The notes: generated by a model not told the origin, from the letters alone. A stretch of 64,000 bases of DNA from Methylosinus trichosporium OB3b (GCF_002752655.1 NZ_CP023737.1:1426001-1490000), one strand, 5' to 3'. Counted from the first letter of the stretch, positions 24,847-33,400 are shown. Numbers and translations: made by a program.

Positions 24847-25059
24847 ATGACGCCCTATTCGATCCTGATCCTGATCTGCTCGCTCTCGGTCTCGCCGAGC
24901 GACTGCCGGCCCGAGACGGCGATAGACGTCGTGCAGGGCCCGAAGGTCGCGAGCGCGCTGCAATGCGGGCTGATGGGCCAGACGACCATAGCGGGCGTCG
25001 CGATCGCCCCACGCGAGGGGCAGGAATATATGAAGATCGTCTGCCGGCGTCCGGCGTGA
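24847..25059 (+). CDS. small exported-type conserved protein
   Basis: 70 aa, ATG 24847 with AGGAG 8-10 nt upstream. A hydrophobic N-terminus (MTPYSILILICSLSVSPSDC) is followed by TAIDVVQGPKVASALQCGLMG and EYMKIVCRR. The three Cys and the DVVQGP...C pattern recur in small hypothetical proteins of Hyphomicrobiales, and the N-terminus may be a signal or membrane segment. No function can be assigned. Confidence 0.65.
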   Translation: MTPYSILILICSLSVSPSDCRPETAIDVVQGPKVASALQCGLMGQTTIAGVAIAPREGQEYMKIVCRRPA

Positions 25060-25090
25060 GGGTCTGCGCCGAATGAGCTGACAGCCCGGA

Positions 25091-25114
25091 AAGCGAGCCT
25101 GAAGGGCTCGCTCT
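25091..25114. repeat. GAGCGAGCCT-family palindrome
   Basis: AAGCGAGCCTGAAGGGCTCGCTCT, preceded by GAGCTGACAGCCC, matching the 13581-13610 context. It lies between the small protein gene and prs. Confidence 0.75.
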
Positions 25115-25239
25115 CGAGGGGCGGCGCATCGGCTGGCCGCTCGGGCGAGCCGGCGTCGGTGTCACATTATTGCCGTATTGTCCGCGCCGTCCATCGCTGC
25201 TAAGAGGCCGGCTTGGTCTTCGAGTAAGGATGCCCGTCT

Positions 25240-26181
25240 ATGGCCGCGATGAAAATTCTCGCTGGCAACTCCAATCGCGCTCTCGCCGAAACGATCGCCG
25301 CCTATCTCGGCGTGTCGCTGTGCCGAGCGCAGGTTCGGCGCTTCGCCGATATGGAGGTGTTCGTCGAAATCCAGGAAAATGTGCGCGGGCAGGACACGTT
25401 CATCGTGCAGTCCACCTCGGCGCCGGCGAATGATCACATGATGGAGCTGCTCATCATGATCGACGCGCTGCGGCGGGCCTCGGCGCGGCGCATCACCGCC
25501 GTGCTGCCCTATTTCGGCTATGCGCGGCAGGACCGCAAGCAGGGGCCGCGCACGCCGATCTCGGCCAAGCTCGTCGCCAACCTCATCACCCGCGCCGGCG
25601 CCGACCGCGTGCTGACCGTCGATCTGCACGCCGGGCAGATCCAGGGCTTCTTCGACATTCCGACCGATAATCTGTTCGCCGCGCCGGTGATGGTCGCCGA
25701 CATCAAGCAGCGGCAGAATCTGCGCGACGTGATGGTGATCTCGCCGGACGTCGGCGGCGTGGTGCGCGCGCGCGCGCTCGCCAAGCGCATCGACGCGCCG
25801 CTCGCCATCGTCGACAAAAGGCGCGAGCGCGCCGGCGAATCCGAGGTGATGAACATCATCGGCGACGTGACGGGACGCAATTGCATCCTGATCGACGACA
25901 TCGTCGATTCCGGCGGCACGCTGTGCAATGCGGCGGACGCGCTGCTGGCCAAGGGCGCCAATTCGGTCTCGGCCTATATCACCCATGGCGTGCTCTCGGG
26001 CTCGGCGACGGCGCGCATCGCCGCCTCCAAGCTGAAGGAGCTGGTGCTGACCGACACGATCGCGGAGACCTCGGCGGTGCAGGAGGCGCGCAACATCCGC
26101 GTCATCCCGATCGGCCCGCTGATCGGCGAGGCGATCGCCCGCACCGCGCGTGAGGAGAGCGTGTCCAGCCTGTTCGATTGA
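25240..26181 (+). CDS. prs: ribose-phosphate pyrophosphokinase
   Basis: Makes PRPP from ribose-5-phosphate and ATP for nucleotide, His and Trp synthesis. 313 aa, full length. [41 protein letters not shown] (ATP-binding flexible loop), [18 protein letters not shown], and the PRPP-binding loop [20 protein letters not shown] are canonical class I. ATG 25240 follows AAGGATG at 10 nt; the ATG three codons later is a near equivalent. Monocistronic, ending at a hairpin. Confidence 0.96.
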   Translation: MAAMKILAGNSNRALAETIAAYLGVSLCRAQVRRFADMEVFVEIQENVRGQDTFIVQSTSAPANDHMMELLIMIDALRRASARRITAVLPYFGYARQDRKQGPRTPISAKLVANLITRAGADRVLTVDLHAGQIQGFFDIPTDNLFAAPVMVADIKQRQNLRDVMVISPDVGGVVRARALAKRIDAPLAIVDKRRERAGESEVMNIIGDVTGRNCILIDDIVDSGGTLCNAADALLAKGANSVSAYITHGVLSGSATARIAASKLKELVLTDTIAETSAVQEARNIRVIPIGPLIGEAIARTAREESVSSLFD

Positions 26182-26186
26182 GGGGC

Positions 26187-26222
26187 GTTTCCCTTCGCCC
26201 GCTCTGGCGGGAGAAGGGAGAG
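26187..26222. repeat. palindromic repeat / bidirectional terminator between prs and yraN
   Basis: CCCTTCGCCCGC-TCT-GGCGGGAGAAGGG, an imperfect stem belonging to the GCGGGAGAAGG repeat family, in the short gap between the convergent prs and yraN genes. Confidence 0.65.
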
Positions 26223-26238
26223 GCGGCGCCGTTCGTGA

Positions 26239-26613
26239 CTATAAATCCAATTTCATCGCCGCTTCGACATGCAGCGGCAATCGCCGCGGCGCGATGAACA
26301 CCGCGTCGGCGCGCAGCACGTGATCCACGGCCCAGGGGTTGGACGCGAGCCAATGCGAGGCCGCGCGCGACACGCGCCTGCGCTTTTCCTCGGTGATGGC
26401 GACCATCGCCTCCTCGAGGCTCGCGCGCGCCTTCACCTCGACGAAGCAGATGGTGCGGCCGCGCCGCGCGATGATGTCGATCTCGGCGCCGCGCAAGCGA
26501 TAGCGCCGCGCCAGGATTCTATAGAGCTTGCAGCGCAGCCACAGCGCCGCGAGGGTCTCGGCGCGCAGCCCGCCGAGATGGCGGGCGCGCCGCGCGGCGC
26601 TGTCCTCATTCAT
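26239..26613 (-). CDS. yraN: UPF0102 (YraN) nuclease-like protein
   Basis: 124 aa. Endonuclease-like fold: GLRAETLAALWL, RGAEIDIIARRGRTICFVEVKAR (the E...D...E-x-K catalytic pattern of the Holliday-junction-resolvase-like superfamily) and AVDHVLRADAVFIAP. Its role is not settled for the family; DNA processing is presumed. Start overlaps the rsmI stop by 4 bp, the conserved rsmI-yraN arrangement. Confidence 0.9.
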   Translation of the reverse strand: MNEDSAARRARHLGGLRAETLAALWLRCKLYRILARRYRLRGAEIDIIARRGRTICFVEVKARASLEEAMVAITEEKRRRVSRAASHWLASNPWAVDHVLRADAVFIAPRRLPLHVEAAMKLDL

Positions 26614-27527
26614 GGCTCGCGCCCCGCCGCGAGCTTGATCGCGCGCGCATAGACTTCACGGCGCGGACGGCCGGTCGCGGCGGAGACGACGCTCGCCGCA
26701 TCCTTCACCGTATGATCGGCGAGAGCCGCCTCGAGCTGCGCGTCGAGCTCGGCCTCGCTCGCCTCCTCGGCGCCCGCGCCGGGCGGCGCGATCAGCAGCA
26801 CGATCTCGCCCCTCGGCGGCTCCTCCTCGCGCAGCGCCGCCGCGAGCGCATCGAGCCGGCCGCGGCGCACCGATTCGTAGAGCTTGGTCAGCTCGCGGGC
26901 GATCGCCGCCTCGCGGGACCCGAGCACGGCGGCGCAATCCTCGAGCGTCTCGGCGATGCGCCGGGGCGATTCGAAGAACACCAGAGTTCCGGGAATGCGC
27001 GCGAGCTCGGCGAGGCGCGCGCGCCGCGCGCCGCTCTTGCTGGGCAGGAAGCCCTCGAAGAAGAAGCGGTCGGTCGGCAGGCCGGCGACGACGAGCGCGG
27101 CCAACACGGCCGAAGGCCCCGGCACGGAGGTGACCTTGATCCCGCGCTCCAGCGCCTCCGCCACCAGCCTATAGCCGGGATCGGAGATCAGCGGCGTGCC
27201 GGCGTCGGAAACGAGCGCCAGCGCCGCGCCGGCCTCGAGCCGCGCGATGAGATGCGGCCGCATCACTTGCGCATTGTGCTCGTGATAGGCGACCAGCGGC
27301 GTCGATATGCCGTAATGCGCCAGCAGCGTCTTGGTGACGCGCGTGTCCTCGGCCGCCACGGCGTCGGCCGCGGCGAGCGTCGAGAGCGCGCGGAACGAAA
27401 TATCCTTCAGATTGCCGATCGGCGTCGCCACGAGATGCAGGCCGGGCTCGATCTTCTCCGCCTCGGCGCGCAGGCCGAAAGCGGCATAGCCCGGCGCGCG
27501 CGGAGCGTCCTCTCTGCTGGCGGCCAT
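26610..27527 (-). CDS. rsmI: 16S rRNA (cytidine-1402-2'-O)-methyltransferase
   Basis: 305 aa from ATG 27527 (GGGGAGG ribosome binding site). Tetrapyrrole-methylase fold: GLHLVATPIGNLKDISFRAL, AAEDTRVTKTLLAHYGI, ALVSDAGTPLISDPGYRLV, SVPGPSAVLAALVVAGLPTDRFFFEGFLP, then FFESPRRIAETLEDC. It modifies C1402 in the ribosomal decoding centre. Divergent from the lipoprotein gene at 27731; in related genomes this same pair flanks a penicillin-binding-protein activator gene. Confidence 0.94.
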   Translation of the reverse strand: MAASREDAPRAPGYAAFGLRAEAEKIEPGLHLVATPIGNLKDISFRALSTLAAADAVAAEDTRVTKTLLAHYGISTPLVAYHEHNAQVMRPHLIARLEAGAALALVSDAGTPLISDPGYRLVAEALERGIKVTSVPGPSAVLAALVVAGLPTDRFFFEGFLPSKSGARRARLAELARIPGTLVFFESPRRIAETLEDCAAVLGSREAAIARELTKLYESVRRGRLDALAAALREEEPPRGEIVLLIAPPGAGAEEASEAELDAQLEAALADHTVKDAASVVSAATGRPRREVYARAIKLAAGREP

Positions 27528-27730
27528 CACGTCCTCCCCGGCGCCTGCGCCGTTCTGATAATCGACCGACTGTTCTTTTTACAGAACGGCGACGCGGCCA
27601 TCAAGGCCGCAATTTCCCCGCAAAAATCGCTTCTAGATCATTTTAGGGGTTGCCGTTTGCTTACCGCAGTCGCGTATAGGACGGTGATTTCGTGTCACGC
27701 GCCGTTCGGGCGGGAGGCTTGGTTCGAATC

Positions 27731-28963
27731 ATGGGTCATGTCGGCGAATCTTCGCGGCGCGGAATCGCGAGCACGGCGCGCGCGCTGCTCCTGCTCGGCG
27801 CGGCGCTGTCGCTCATCGCCTGCAATCCGCTCTCCGGCCCCGGCGTTCCCGGCGCGCGCGACACGAAGCTCGCGGCGCCGCTCGGCGCGGTCGAGGTCGG
27901 CCCGCTCACCGACGGCAGCGAGCAGATCGGCACCGGCGCGACGCGCATCGCGCTGATCGTGCCGCTGAGCCAGGCCTCCGGGCCGAGCCAGGTGGGCGCC
28001 TCGCTGCGCAACGCCGCCAAGCTCGCCTATGCCGAGAGCGGCGCCAATGACGTGACCATTCTGGTCAAGGACGATCATTCGACGCCCGCCGGCGCCGCGC
28101 AGGCGACGCAGGCGGCGCTGAACGAGGGCGCCGAGATCGTCATCGGCCCGGTGTTCTCCGGCTCGGTGCGCGAGGCGGCGCGGGTCGCGCGCGACGCGGG
28201 CAAGCCGGTGATCGCCTTCTCGACCGACGCCTCGGTGGGCGGCCACGGCGTCTATCTCCTGTCCTTCCAGGTCGAATCCTATGTGCAGCGCGTCGTCGGC
28301 TATGCCGCCGAGCGCGGCAAGAAATCGGTCGCCGTGCTGGCGCCCGAGGGCGATTACGGCAATGTCGCGCTGGCGCAGTTCCAGCAGAGCGCCGCCGAGC
28401 ATGATCTGCGCGTGCTCACCATAGAGCGCTACAAGCCGGGCGCCCTGCAGCCCTCCGTGCAGCGCATCGCCGCCGCGAGCGAGCAGATCGACGCTCTATT
28501 CATCCCCGAGCAGGCGGAGGCGATGACCGCCGTCTCGCGCGAATTGATGGCGGCCAATATCGACACGAAACGCATTCAGATTCTCGGCACCGGCCTCTGG
28601 AACGACGCGCGCGTGTTGAAGCTGCCGGCGCTGCAGGGCGCCTGGTTCGTCGCGCCGGAGAACGCCGGCTTCAACGCGCTGGCGCAGCGCTATCGCGCCA
28701 AGTTCAACGCCGATCCGGCGCGCATCGCGACGCTCGCCTATGACGCGGTGTCGCTCGCCATCGCGCTCTCGCGCAGCCAGGGCTCGCAGCGCTATTCGGA
28801 AAATGTGCTCACCAATCCGTCGGGCTTCAACGGCGCCGACGGCGTGTTCCGCTTCAAGGCGGATGGGTCGAACGACCGCGGCCTGTCGGTGCTGGAGATC
28901 TCGGGCGGCGCGGCGAAGGTGCTGGCGCCGGCGCCGCGGAGTTTTACCGGGAATGGGGCGTGA
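27731..28963 (+). CDS. lipoprotein with periplasmic-binding fold (LpoA-like PBP activator)
   Basis: 410 aa from ATG 27731; a GTG at 27692 in frame adds 13 residues. An N-terminal signal ends in lipobox LSLIAC, so lipid-anchored at Cys. The rest is a type I periplasmic-binding fold of the Leu/Ile/Val-receptor class: RIALIVPLSQASGPSQVGAS, VLVKDDHSTPAGAAQATQAAL, EIVIGPVFSGSVREAARVAR, KPVIAFSTDASVGGHGVYLL. The position next to rsmI-yraN, as in rhizobia and gammaproteobacteria (LpoA), supports a role in activating class A penicillin-binding proteins. An orphan amino-acid-binding protein is the alternative. Confidence 0.8.
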   Translation: MGHVGESSRRGIASTARALLLLGAALSLIACNPLSGPGVPGARDTKLAAPLGAVEVGPLTDGSEQIGTGATRIALIVPLSQASGPSQVGASLRNAAKLAYAESGANDVTILVKDDHSTPAGAAQATQAALNEGAEIVIGPVFSGSVREAARVARDAGKPVIAFSTDASVGGHGVYLLSFQVESYVQRVVGYAAERGKKSVAVLAPEGDYGNVALAQFQQSAAEHDLRVLTIERYKPGALQPSVQRIAAASEQIDALFIPEQAEAMTAVSRELMAANIDTKRIQILGTGLWNDARVLKLPALQGAWFVAPENAGFNALAQRYRAKFNADPARIATLAYDAVSLAIALSRSQGSQRYSENVLTNPSGFNGADGVFRFKADGSNDRGLSVLEISGGAAKVLAPAPRSFTGNGA

Positions 28964-29094
28964 GAATGGGGGACGATAACGGGCATTATGTCGGTGAACC
29001 AATGCCGTCATCCAGTGACCGTCTCGCAGAAAACCTTCTCGGCAAGCGCTCTAGTTCTAACTGTGTCACAACAAGCCCGCGATCATCGGGGTAG

Positions 29095-29198
29095 CGTCAT
29101 TGCGAGGAGCGTAGCGACGAAGCAATCCAGAGCCGCCGCGAAATATCGGAAGATGCCGCCCCACGGCTGAAGGATTGCTTCGTTTCACTCGCAATGCC
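29095..29198. repeat. TTGCGAG dispersed palindromic repeat
   Basis: AGCGTCATTGCGAGGAGCGTAG ... AAGGATTGCTTCGTTTCACTCGCAATGCCGA with an inner CCGCCCCACGGCT block. It is the main content of the 308-bp gap between the lipoprotein gene and the toxin-antitoxin pair; nothing else is visible there. Confidence 0.85.
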
Positions 29199-29271
29199 GA
29201 GCCCCATTTTCGTTGGGATGCGTCAAAAGACACTGCTCTTGATGCATTTGCGATCATGTGACGCAGTAGAA

Positions 29272-29607
29272 CTAGAGAATCGCTTCCATGCCCTTGCGGC
29301 GGATGAGATCGAGCAAAACGAGGGCTGGGCCGCTGGGCCGCTTTGCGCCGCGCTCCAACTGCGAAACATAGCCGACGGTGAGGTTGAGATAGCGAGCGAA
29401 GACCGCTTGGCTCAACCGCGCCTTTTCACGCAGGCTCCGGATTTCTTCGCCCGTGAACGGCGCGAGCTCGGGCGTGGCGCCCTTTCCGAGCTGACGCAGA
29501 GTGATCTTTTCATGCGTCGTCGCGTCCATGATTCCGAGGCGGCGCATGTCTCCCGCCGTTTCGAGAAGAGCTTCGCGCAAACGGCTAGGCGTTGCTTTCT
29601 TCGTCAT
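29272..29607 (-). CDS. HigA/NadS-type XRE antitoxin
   Basis: 111 aa. The C-terminal two thirds is a Cro/CI helix-turn-helix: FTGEEIRSLREKARLSQAVFARYLNLTVGYVSQLERG, ending in ALVLLDLIRRKGMEAI, the typical tail of antitoxins encoded after RelE-like toxins. Predicted to neutralise the toxin encoded just upstream and repress the shared promoter. The start overlaps the toxin gene by 23 bp. The toxin-first order is that of higBA-type modules. Confidence 0.88.
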   Translation of the reverse strand: MTKKATPSRLREALLETAGDMRRLGIMDATTHEKITLRQLGKGATPELAPFTGEEIRSLREKARLSQAVFARYLNLTVGYVSQLERGAKRPSGPALVLLDLIRRKGMEAIL

Positions 29608-29971
29608 GTTGCACCTCCTGAAGCGCTCCGTCCGCGATGGCCGCCTCGATGCGTTCCGCTGTCGCCTCGAGCCATCCGCGCGCCACGAGGCGCAAATCCT
29701 CCAATTCGTCCGGTTCGATGTTTTCCCTCTCGTTCTTGGCGAACCCGTATAGGAAAACGGCGCGCTCCTTCTCCTGATAGGCGATGATCATCCGATAGCC
29801 GCCGGAACGTCCTCGGCCGCGCCGGGCGACGCGCTGCTTGATCAGGCCGCCTCCCAAATCGGCATCGACGAGGCCCCGCGCGGCGCGGGTGATCGCTTCG
29901 CTCAGACTCTCGTCGTCGATCCGCTCGCCGCGGGCGAACCGCACAAACCATCTGATTTTGAAAACGCGCAC
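29585..29971 (-). CDS. RelE/HigB-type toxin
   Basis: 128 aa, GTG start at 29971. RGLVDADLGGGLIKQRVARRGRG, then GGYRMIIAYQEKERAVFLYGFAKNERENI, is the signature of the RelE-like toxin family typified by HigB-2 and YgiU homologues (ribosome-dependent mRNA cleavage in characterised members). The basic stretch KQRVARRGRGRSGGYR supplies RNA-binding and likely catalytic Arg/Lys residues. The C-terminal 35 residues (ATAERIEAAIADGALQEV) exceed the minimal fold. Confidence 0.87.
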   Translation of the reverse strand: MRVFKIRWFVRFARGERIDDESLSEAITRAARGLVDADLGGGLIKQRVARRGRGRSGGYRMIIAYQEKERAVFLYGFAKNERENIEPDELEDLRLVARGWLEATAERIEAAIADGALQEVQHDEESNA

Positions 29972-29982
29972 CGCGCCCCCAT

Positions 29983-30003
29983 AGCGCTATAAACTATAGC
30001 GCT
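29983..30003. promoter_or_regulatory. operator/promoter of the higBA-type module
   Basis: Perfect inverted repeat AGCGCTATA-AAC-TATAGCGCT starting 12 bp upstream of the toxin start codon. On the minus strand it contains TATAGC/TATAGT -10-like hexamers, and TTGTGG 17 bp upstream can be the -35, so repressor binding would occlude the promoter. Confidence 0.75.
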
Positions 30004-30165
30004 TTGAACCACAATTTCAACCGGGATTGCACGCGACTTTCGCACCGAACTTTTGACACGCTGGAAACCCTTGATAAGCAAGGGCGCGGCGCGTGTTGCA
30101 AAAGTCTTGAATTGCGCACGTAGCGGGAGTCAAATCATTTTCTGTAACTAGGTTATGGAAGGGGA

Positions 30166-30195
30166 TTGACATTACCTCCTTAAGGTACCTATAGA
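30166..30195 (+). promoter_or_regulatory. strong sigma70-type promoter
   Basis: TTGACA (30166-30171), 18-bp spacer, TATAGA (30190-30195). The spacer carries TACCT...AGGTA, an inverted repeat (about 30173-30187) that could be an operator. It is 39 bp upstream of the next ATG. Confidence 0.75.
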
Positions 30196-30233
30196 AGGCT
30201 GTAGTTCAAGCCGAATCCTCCAAGGAGTCAATT

Positions 30234-30578
30234 ATGTCGCCATCCGCCAACCTGCCTCCCTACGACCCCGCTGCCATTGGTGCGGCCATCGACAACATCA
30301 CCTCTGCTTTAGAGCGCCTTAGGCTTCTGCTTGTGCCAGAAGAGAGTGCTGACACTTCTGAATTTGATCCCAAAGACCCAGCAAATAAATACGAAGTTGG
30401 CGGCATAGAAAAGCTGACGAAACGCGGAATCGAAATTTGCTATCGCTATTTTGATGCCGGGAAAACTCGCTATGCTGTTTCGGAACTCATGAACATCAGT
30501 TTCGGCGCTGCGAATCACCGTTACAAAGCATGGGAAAAAGCTGGCGGTGTTAACCGCGTTAGGACGGCTATTGAATAG
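30234..30578 (+). CDS. unknown protein in AT-richer, probably acquired DNA
   Basis: 114 aa, ATG 30234 with AAGGAG 7 nt upstream, under a near-consensus promoter. No family recognised. The N-terminal half (DPAAIGAAIDNITSALERL) is a likely helix; the C-terminal half (EICYRYFDAGKTRYAVSEL, then MNISFGAANHRYKAWEKAGG) could form a helix-turn-helix resembling small transcription factors that sense and recruit by YAV-x-E-L-M. Codon usage differs from neighbours (many A/T third positions, for example aaa, gaa, ttt), so recent transfer is likely. Confidence 0.65.
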   Translation: MSPSANLPPYDPAAIGAAIDNITSALERLRLLLVPEESADTSEFDPKDPANKYEVGGIEKLTKRGIEICYRYFDAGKTRYAVSELMNISFGAANHRYKAWEKAGGVNRVRTAIE

Positions 30579-30586
30579 CGATCAAT

Positions 30587-30730
30587 CGCATCACGCAGCG
30601 ATATGAAACCGCACACCACGTCGGGCGCGGCGTTCTACCCCTTCGCATGAGCGCCAAATATGGAACCCGCGCCCCCTCGTCGGGCGCGGGGCGTCGCCGC
30701 TCGCGCATAAGCCAGTTATATGGAACGCGT
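30587..30730. repeat. imperfect 57-60-bp tandem repeat, about 2.5 units
   Basis: Shared blocks recur in order: CGCAT at 30587, 30644 and 30704; ATATGRAA at 30601, 30658 and 30718; TCGGGCGCGG at 30621 and 30680. All periods but one (59) are multiples of three, and the minus strand reads ARVPY-x2-LMRR repeats, yet the ORF is only 62 codons. Origin unknown. Confidence 0.7.
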
Positions 30731-30848
30731 GCGAACATCGGCTCCTGGCGCGGCATTCGAACCGACCGCGCCCCCCACGCGCGCGAACCTTGCCGATAGG
30801 CGCCGCTTCCGCCATTCTGACCAGCGCCTCAAATCGAGTATTCTTCCC

Positions 30849-31940
30849 ATGCCCGTCTGGTCTCCCGAACAGGAGCGCGCCCTCTCCGCCGTCGCCGCTT
30901 GGCTGAAGGAACCGCGCGCTCAGCTCTTCCGCCTGTTCGGCTATGCCGGGACCGGCAAATCGACGCTCGCGCGCCATATCGCCGAGAGCGTCGACGGCGA
31001 GGTCGTGTTCGGCGCCTTCACCGGCAAGGCGGCGCTGGTCATGCGCTCCAAGGGCTGCAAGGACGCGCGCACCATTCACAGCCTCATCTATCGCGCCACC
31101 GATTCGGAGACCGAGGAGCCGAGCTTCGAGCTGAACGAGGAGAGCGAGGCGGCCAAGGCGACGCTGATCATCATCGACGAATGCTCCATGGTCGACGAGG
31201 AATTGGGCCGCGACCTCCTCTCCTTCGGCAAGAAAGTGCTGGTGCTCGGCGATCCGGCGCAATTGCCGCCGGTGAAGGGCGGCGGCTTCTTCACCGAGGC
31301 CGAGCCCGATGTGATGCTGACCGAGGTGCATCGTCAGGCCGCCGATAATCCGATCGTGCGCCTGTCGATGATCATTCGCGAGGGCGGCCGGCTCGACTAT
31401 GGCGTCTATGGCGAGACGCAGGTGGTGCGGCGCGACGGGCTCGATCCGTCGCTCGTCACCGGCGCCGATCAGGTGCTCGTCGGCCTCAACCGCACGCGCC
31501 GCGCCTATAATGCGCGGCTGCGCCAGTTGCGCGGCTTCTCCGGCGCGCTGCCGCAGACCGGCGAGAAGCTCGTCTGCCTGCGCAACAACCGCAAGAAGGG
31601 CCTGCTCAACGGCGCGCTGTTCGCGGTGAAGAGCGCCGGCGCGGTGCGGCGCGGCAAGGTGCGGCTGCTGGTCGAATCGGAGGAGACGGCCGGCAAGCTG
31701 CAAAGGGTGGGCGTGCTGCCGCAATTCTTCGACGGCGGCGGCGAGGAGATCCCTTATGCGCAGCGCAAGGATTCGGACGAGTTCGATTATGGCTATGCGC
31801 TGACCGTCCACAAGGCGCAGGGCTCGCAATGGGACAATGTCGCATTGTTCGACGAGTCCCACGCCTTCCGCGAGCACCGCGCCCGCTGGCTCTATACCGG
31901 CGTCACCCGCGCGGCGCAGCGGCTGACGGTGGTGATGTAG
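30849..31940 (+). CDS. RecD/Dda-like ATP-dependent DNA helicase
   Basis: SF1B helicase, 363 aa from ATG 30849 (MPVWSPEQERALSAVAAWL). Walker A GYAGTGKSTLARH, motif Ia GAFTGKAALVMRSKGC, Walker B IIIDECSMVDEELG, motif III LVLGDPAQLPPVKG, and the UvrD_C_2 box YALTVHKAQGSQWDNV with YTGVTRAAQRL. Lacks the long N-terminal domains of RecD2, so closer to the compact Dda-like group. Probable role in repair or in fork restart. Single gene. Confidence 0.9.
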   Translation: MPVWSPEQERALSAVAAWLKEPRAQLFRLFGYAGTGKSTLARHIAESVDGEVVFGAFTGKAALVMRSKGCKDARTIHSLIYRATDSETEEPSFELNEESEAAKATLIIIDECSMVDEELGRDLLSFGKKVLVLGDPAQLPPVKGGGFFTEAEPDVMLTEVHRQAADNPIVRLSMIIREGGRLDYGVYGETQVVRRDGLDPSLVTGADQVLVGLNRTRRAYNARLRQLRGFSGALPQTGEKLVCLRNNRKKGLLNGALFAVKSAGAVRRGKVRLLVESEETAGKLQRVGVLPQFFDGGGEEIPYAQRKDSDEFDYGYALTVHKAQGSQWDNVALFDESHAFREHRARWLYTGVTRAAQRLTVVM

Positions 31941-31956
31941 GCGGGAGCGAGAAGGT

Positions 31957-32137
31957 GCGCCCCTTCTCACGCAAGGCGGGAGAAGGTGGCCCTCGCGTCA
32001 GCGAGGGTCGGATGAGGGCGCTTTCAGAAAAAGGCGCTGTGCTGTATCCTCAAGAATGTGCGTTAACGGCGCGGACCCTCATCCGACCCCGCTTCGCGGG
32101 GCCACCTTCTCCCGCAAGCGGGAGAAGGAAGAGCGCC
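31957..32137. repeat. pair of inverted compound palindromes between convergent genes
   Basis: Unit 1 (about 31957-32027) and unit 2 (about 32070-32137) are inverted copies of each other; each contains a GCGGGAGAAGG stem, a GAGGGTCGGATGAGGG stem and GCGCCC ends. They can fold separately or into one large stem of about 65 bp, and lie between the helicase gene and the convergent membrane-protein gene. Confidence 0.85.
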
Positions 32138-32142
32138 CGGCC

Positions 32143-33369
32143 CTACTTCCCCGCCCAGGCGTCCAGCGCGTCGAGGAACACGCGCTCGCCGGCGGGGCCC
32201 TTCTCCAGCGCGATGGTCGCGGCGCGGCCGTTCTCGAGCTGCATCGGCAGGTCGATGATCAGCGGCGCGCGCAGCAGCGTCAGATTGCGCGCCTCGGGAT
32301 TGCCGGGGAGAAGGCCCAGCAGAAAATTATTCTCGGTGATCGGCACCAGAACGCCCGATATCTGCTCGCCCGACTGCGCCTCGGGACGGCGCATCTGCAG
32401 CGGCGCGATGGTCTTCACCCCTTTGAGCTCGCCGCCCGGCGCGAATTGGAACGACACATTGATCGTATGCGAGGCGGAGAGCGCCGGATCGAAATTCTTC
32501 TGGATGACCAGCGCGGCTTTCATCTTCGCGCCGGGAATGTCGATGTCGCCGCGAATAGCCGGCGTCAGCGCCTGCTCGGCGCCGGACGGCAGGCTCTCCA
32601 GCCGCCAGATCACCGTGCCCGGAAAGGTCTTGACCTTGCTCGCCTCCTCGGGCGCGGCCACCCATAGCTCGGCCTTCTGCGCCACGGCGACGGGTTGCGC
32701 CTTCTGCCCCTGATCGGGCGCCCTGCCGGTCTCGGCCGGCGCCGCCGGCTCGGCCCCGCCGACGCGGTCGGAAAGTTTGGCGCCCTCCTCCGGCTCCTCG
32801 GCGGTCTGCGGCTCCGGCGCCAGCTTGGCGAGATCCTCGGGCCGTTCGCGAAACTGCAGCGCCAGCAGCGCCACCAGCGCGACCACGGCCGCCAGCACGC
32901 CGGCGATGACCAGAATGCGCCGTGAATTGCTCGTCGGCTCCGGCAGCGAGGGCAGCGGCGCAGCCGGACGCTGCGACGCCGAGGGCGTCGACCCTTCCTC
33001 TCGCAGAGGCGGCTCGGCGCTCCGCTCGATTTCCGGCGGCGGCGCGACGGGCTCGCCCGGCGGCGGCGTCGGAGCGGCGGGCCGCTCTGTGGCGACGCGC
33101 AGCGGCGCGGATGGCGGCGGAGCGGGAGGCTCCTTGCGCTCGACCGGCCGCTCGCCGCCGCGAACCGCCTCCAGCTCCACCCTGGCGATAGCTTCGTCGA
33201 GCGCCCGGCCCTCGGACTCTATGTCCCCTTCGGCGACCGGAGGCTGAATGCTGCGCAGCTGCTTGAACAGCGCCTTGCGGGCGCGCTCATAGACAGCCTG
33301 ACGAGACTCGGGCGCGGACTGCGGCAGAGACGCGACCGCGCGGGAGAGCAGCGAGTAGTAGTCAGCCAT
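32143..33369 (-). CDS. conserved single-span membrane protein, purA-linked
   Basis: 408 aa. N-terminal helical region (MADYYSLLSRAVASLPQSAP, then YERARKALFKQLRSIQPPV) of a type seen in many rhizobial proteins beside purA. A Pro-rich linker follows (residues 75-145), one membrane helix (about 152-170, ILVIAGVLAAVVALVALLAL), and a C-terminal domain (240-408) with FPGTVIWRLESLPSGAEQ and IDLPMQLENGRAATIALEKGPAGE. The topology is probably cytosolic N-terminus and periplasmic C-terminus. Function unknown. It follows purA by 31 bp on the same strand, so likely co-transcribed. Confidence 0.78.
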   Translation of the reverse strand: MADYYSLLSRAVASLPQSAPESRQAVYERARKALFKQLRSIQPPVAEGDIESEGRALDEAIARVELEAVRGGERPVERKEPPAPPPSAPLRVATERPAAPTPPPGEPVAPPPEIERSAEPPLREEGSTPSASQRPAAPLPSLPEPTSNSRRILVIAGVLAAVVALVALLALQFRERPEDLAKLAPEPQTAEEPEEGAKLSDRVGGAEPAAPAETGRAPDQGQKAQPVAVAQKAELWVAAPEEASKVKTFPGTVIWRLESLPSGAEQALTPAIRGDIDIPGAKMKAALVIQKNFDPALSASHTINVSFQFAPGGELKGVKTIAPLQMRRPEAQSGEQISGVLVPITENNFLLGLLPGNPEARNLTLLRAPLIIDLPMQLENGRAATIALEKGPAGERVFLDALDAWAGK

Positions 33370-33400
33370 GCCACTTCAAGACCATTTCGAGCGATTCGCG

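Noticed and set aside
29066..29257. 63-codon ORF within the intergenic repeat
   Set aside because: It is the well-known type of spurious ORF generated by the TTGCGAG palindromic repeat (RSN/ARN-like translation).
30587..30730. CRISPR array
   Set aside because: Only 2.5 imperfect units, no constant repeat with variable spacers of even length, and no cas genes in the window.
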